From the NCBI GenBank assembly GCA_036498625.1, contig DASYFD010000059.1:1-7026 (forward strand): a DNA stretch of 7,026 nt, written 5' to 3'. This document shows, in pieces, positions 6,885-7,026 of this stretch (position 1 is its first letter; the number at the start of each line of letters is the position of its first letter). Source of the stretch: VAZQ01 sp036498625. GTDB lineage: Bacteria > Pseudomonadota > Alphaproteobacteria > Rhizobiales > Xanthobacteraceae. The position numbers and the translations under genes were made by a program. The notes under the pieces are model-generated. The model ran no database searches, was not told the origin of the DNA, and worked only from the letters and a program-made list of their open reading frames with translations.

Positions 6885-6915
6885 CCCGGGTTGCGCTTTG
6901 CTCCATCCGGGCTAC
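6885..6915. repeat. 31-nt REP-like palindrome, copy 3
   Basis: CCCGGGT (6885-6891) pairs with ATCCGGG (6905-6911), with one G-T wobble, and is followed by CTAC. It has the same orientation as the copy at 2044-2074 and is inverted to the copy at 6828-6858. The pair lies between two co-directional minus-strand genes. In RNA it could act as an mRNA stabiliser or partial terminator after the upstream gene. Confidence 0.75.
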
Positions 6916-6947
6916 GGTCCGCATTCGGCGGGAGCGTAGCACAATTC

Positions 6948-7026
6948 TCAGCGGCAGCCGGCGAGCTTGCTGGCCGGGTTCGCCAGCACGAAGGGCCCGA
7001 GCTTGGCGACCGCGTAGTCGCTGTAG
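6948..7026 (-). CDS. 3' end of an upstream gene, possibly the ABC substrate-binding protein
   Basis: An open frame enters from the right edge and ends at a TGA (6950-6948), giving the last 25 residues: the start of the tail is YSDYAVAKLGPFV and the end is KLAGCR. The composition and spacing look like a true coding end rather than chance. Position supports a solute-binding protein: it is co-directional with the ATPase and permease, 159 bp upstream of the ATPase start, the usual order in this importer class. The tail alone does not identify a family, so the product is an inference from context. Confidence 0.5.
   Translation of the reverse strand, partial: YSDYAVAKLGPFVLANPASKLAGCR

Overview
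The window is a GC-rich segment with the compact gene packing and palindromic intergenic repeats typical of an alphaproteobacterium. It looks like a Bradyrhizobium-, Rhodoplanes- or Reyranella-like soil organism. That assignment is inferred from composition, protein style and repeat type, not from any marker gene. There are six protein genes, two of them cut by the window ends. No RNA gene, CRISPR array, transposase or phage gene is visible.

Layout. (1) Positions 1-1802, minus strand: a large NDP-forming acyl-CoA synthetase (acetate--CoA ligase family), missing its C-terminal end at the left edge. (2) 1803-2083: a 281-bp divergent intergenic region made up mostly of nested palindromic repeats. 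(3) 2084-3934, plus strand: a cytoplasmic-looking member of the gamma-glutamyltransferase superfamily. It keeps the autoprocessing threonine but lacks residues that bind the glutamyl group in classical enzymes. (4) 4009-5193, plus strand: a TIR-domain protein with one transmembrane helix, a proline-rich stalk and a duplicated extracytoplasmic domain; it is visibly less GC-rich than its neighbours. (5) 5221-6788, minus strand: the permease and ATPase of a nitrate/sulfonate/taurine-type ABC importer, overlapping by ATGA. (6) 6948 to the right edge, minus strand: the last 25 codons of the gene upstream of the ATPase, plausibly the substrate-binding protein of the same importer. A pair of inverted 31-nt repeats sits between it and the ATPase gene.

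How the genes may work together. The importer, the amidohydrolase-like enzyme and the acyl-CoA synthetase would fit uptake and breakdown of a small nitrogen- or sulfur-containing organic compound, but nothing in the sequence fixes the substrate. The TIR protein looks like a separate insertion between two metabolic units. Its architecture (cytosolic TIR with its putative catalytic glutamate, a membrane anchor, paired outer domains) suggests a membrane-spanning sensor or effector, and it is the most interesting gene here. The second notable item is a family of 31-nt palindromes, three copies in 7 kb. One copy carries a compensatory base-pair change, which argues that the hairpin itself is maintained.
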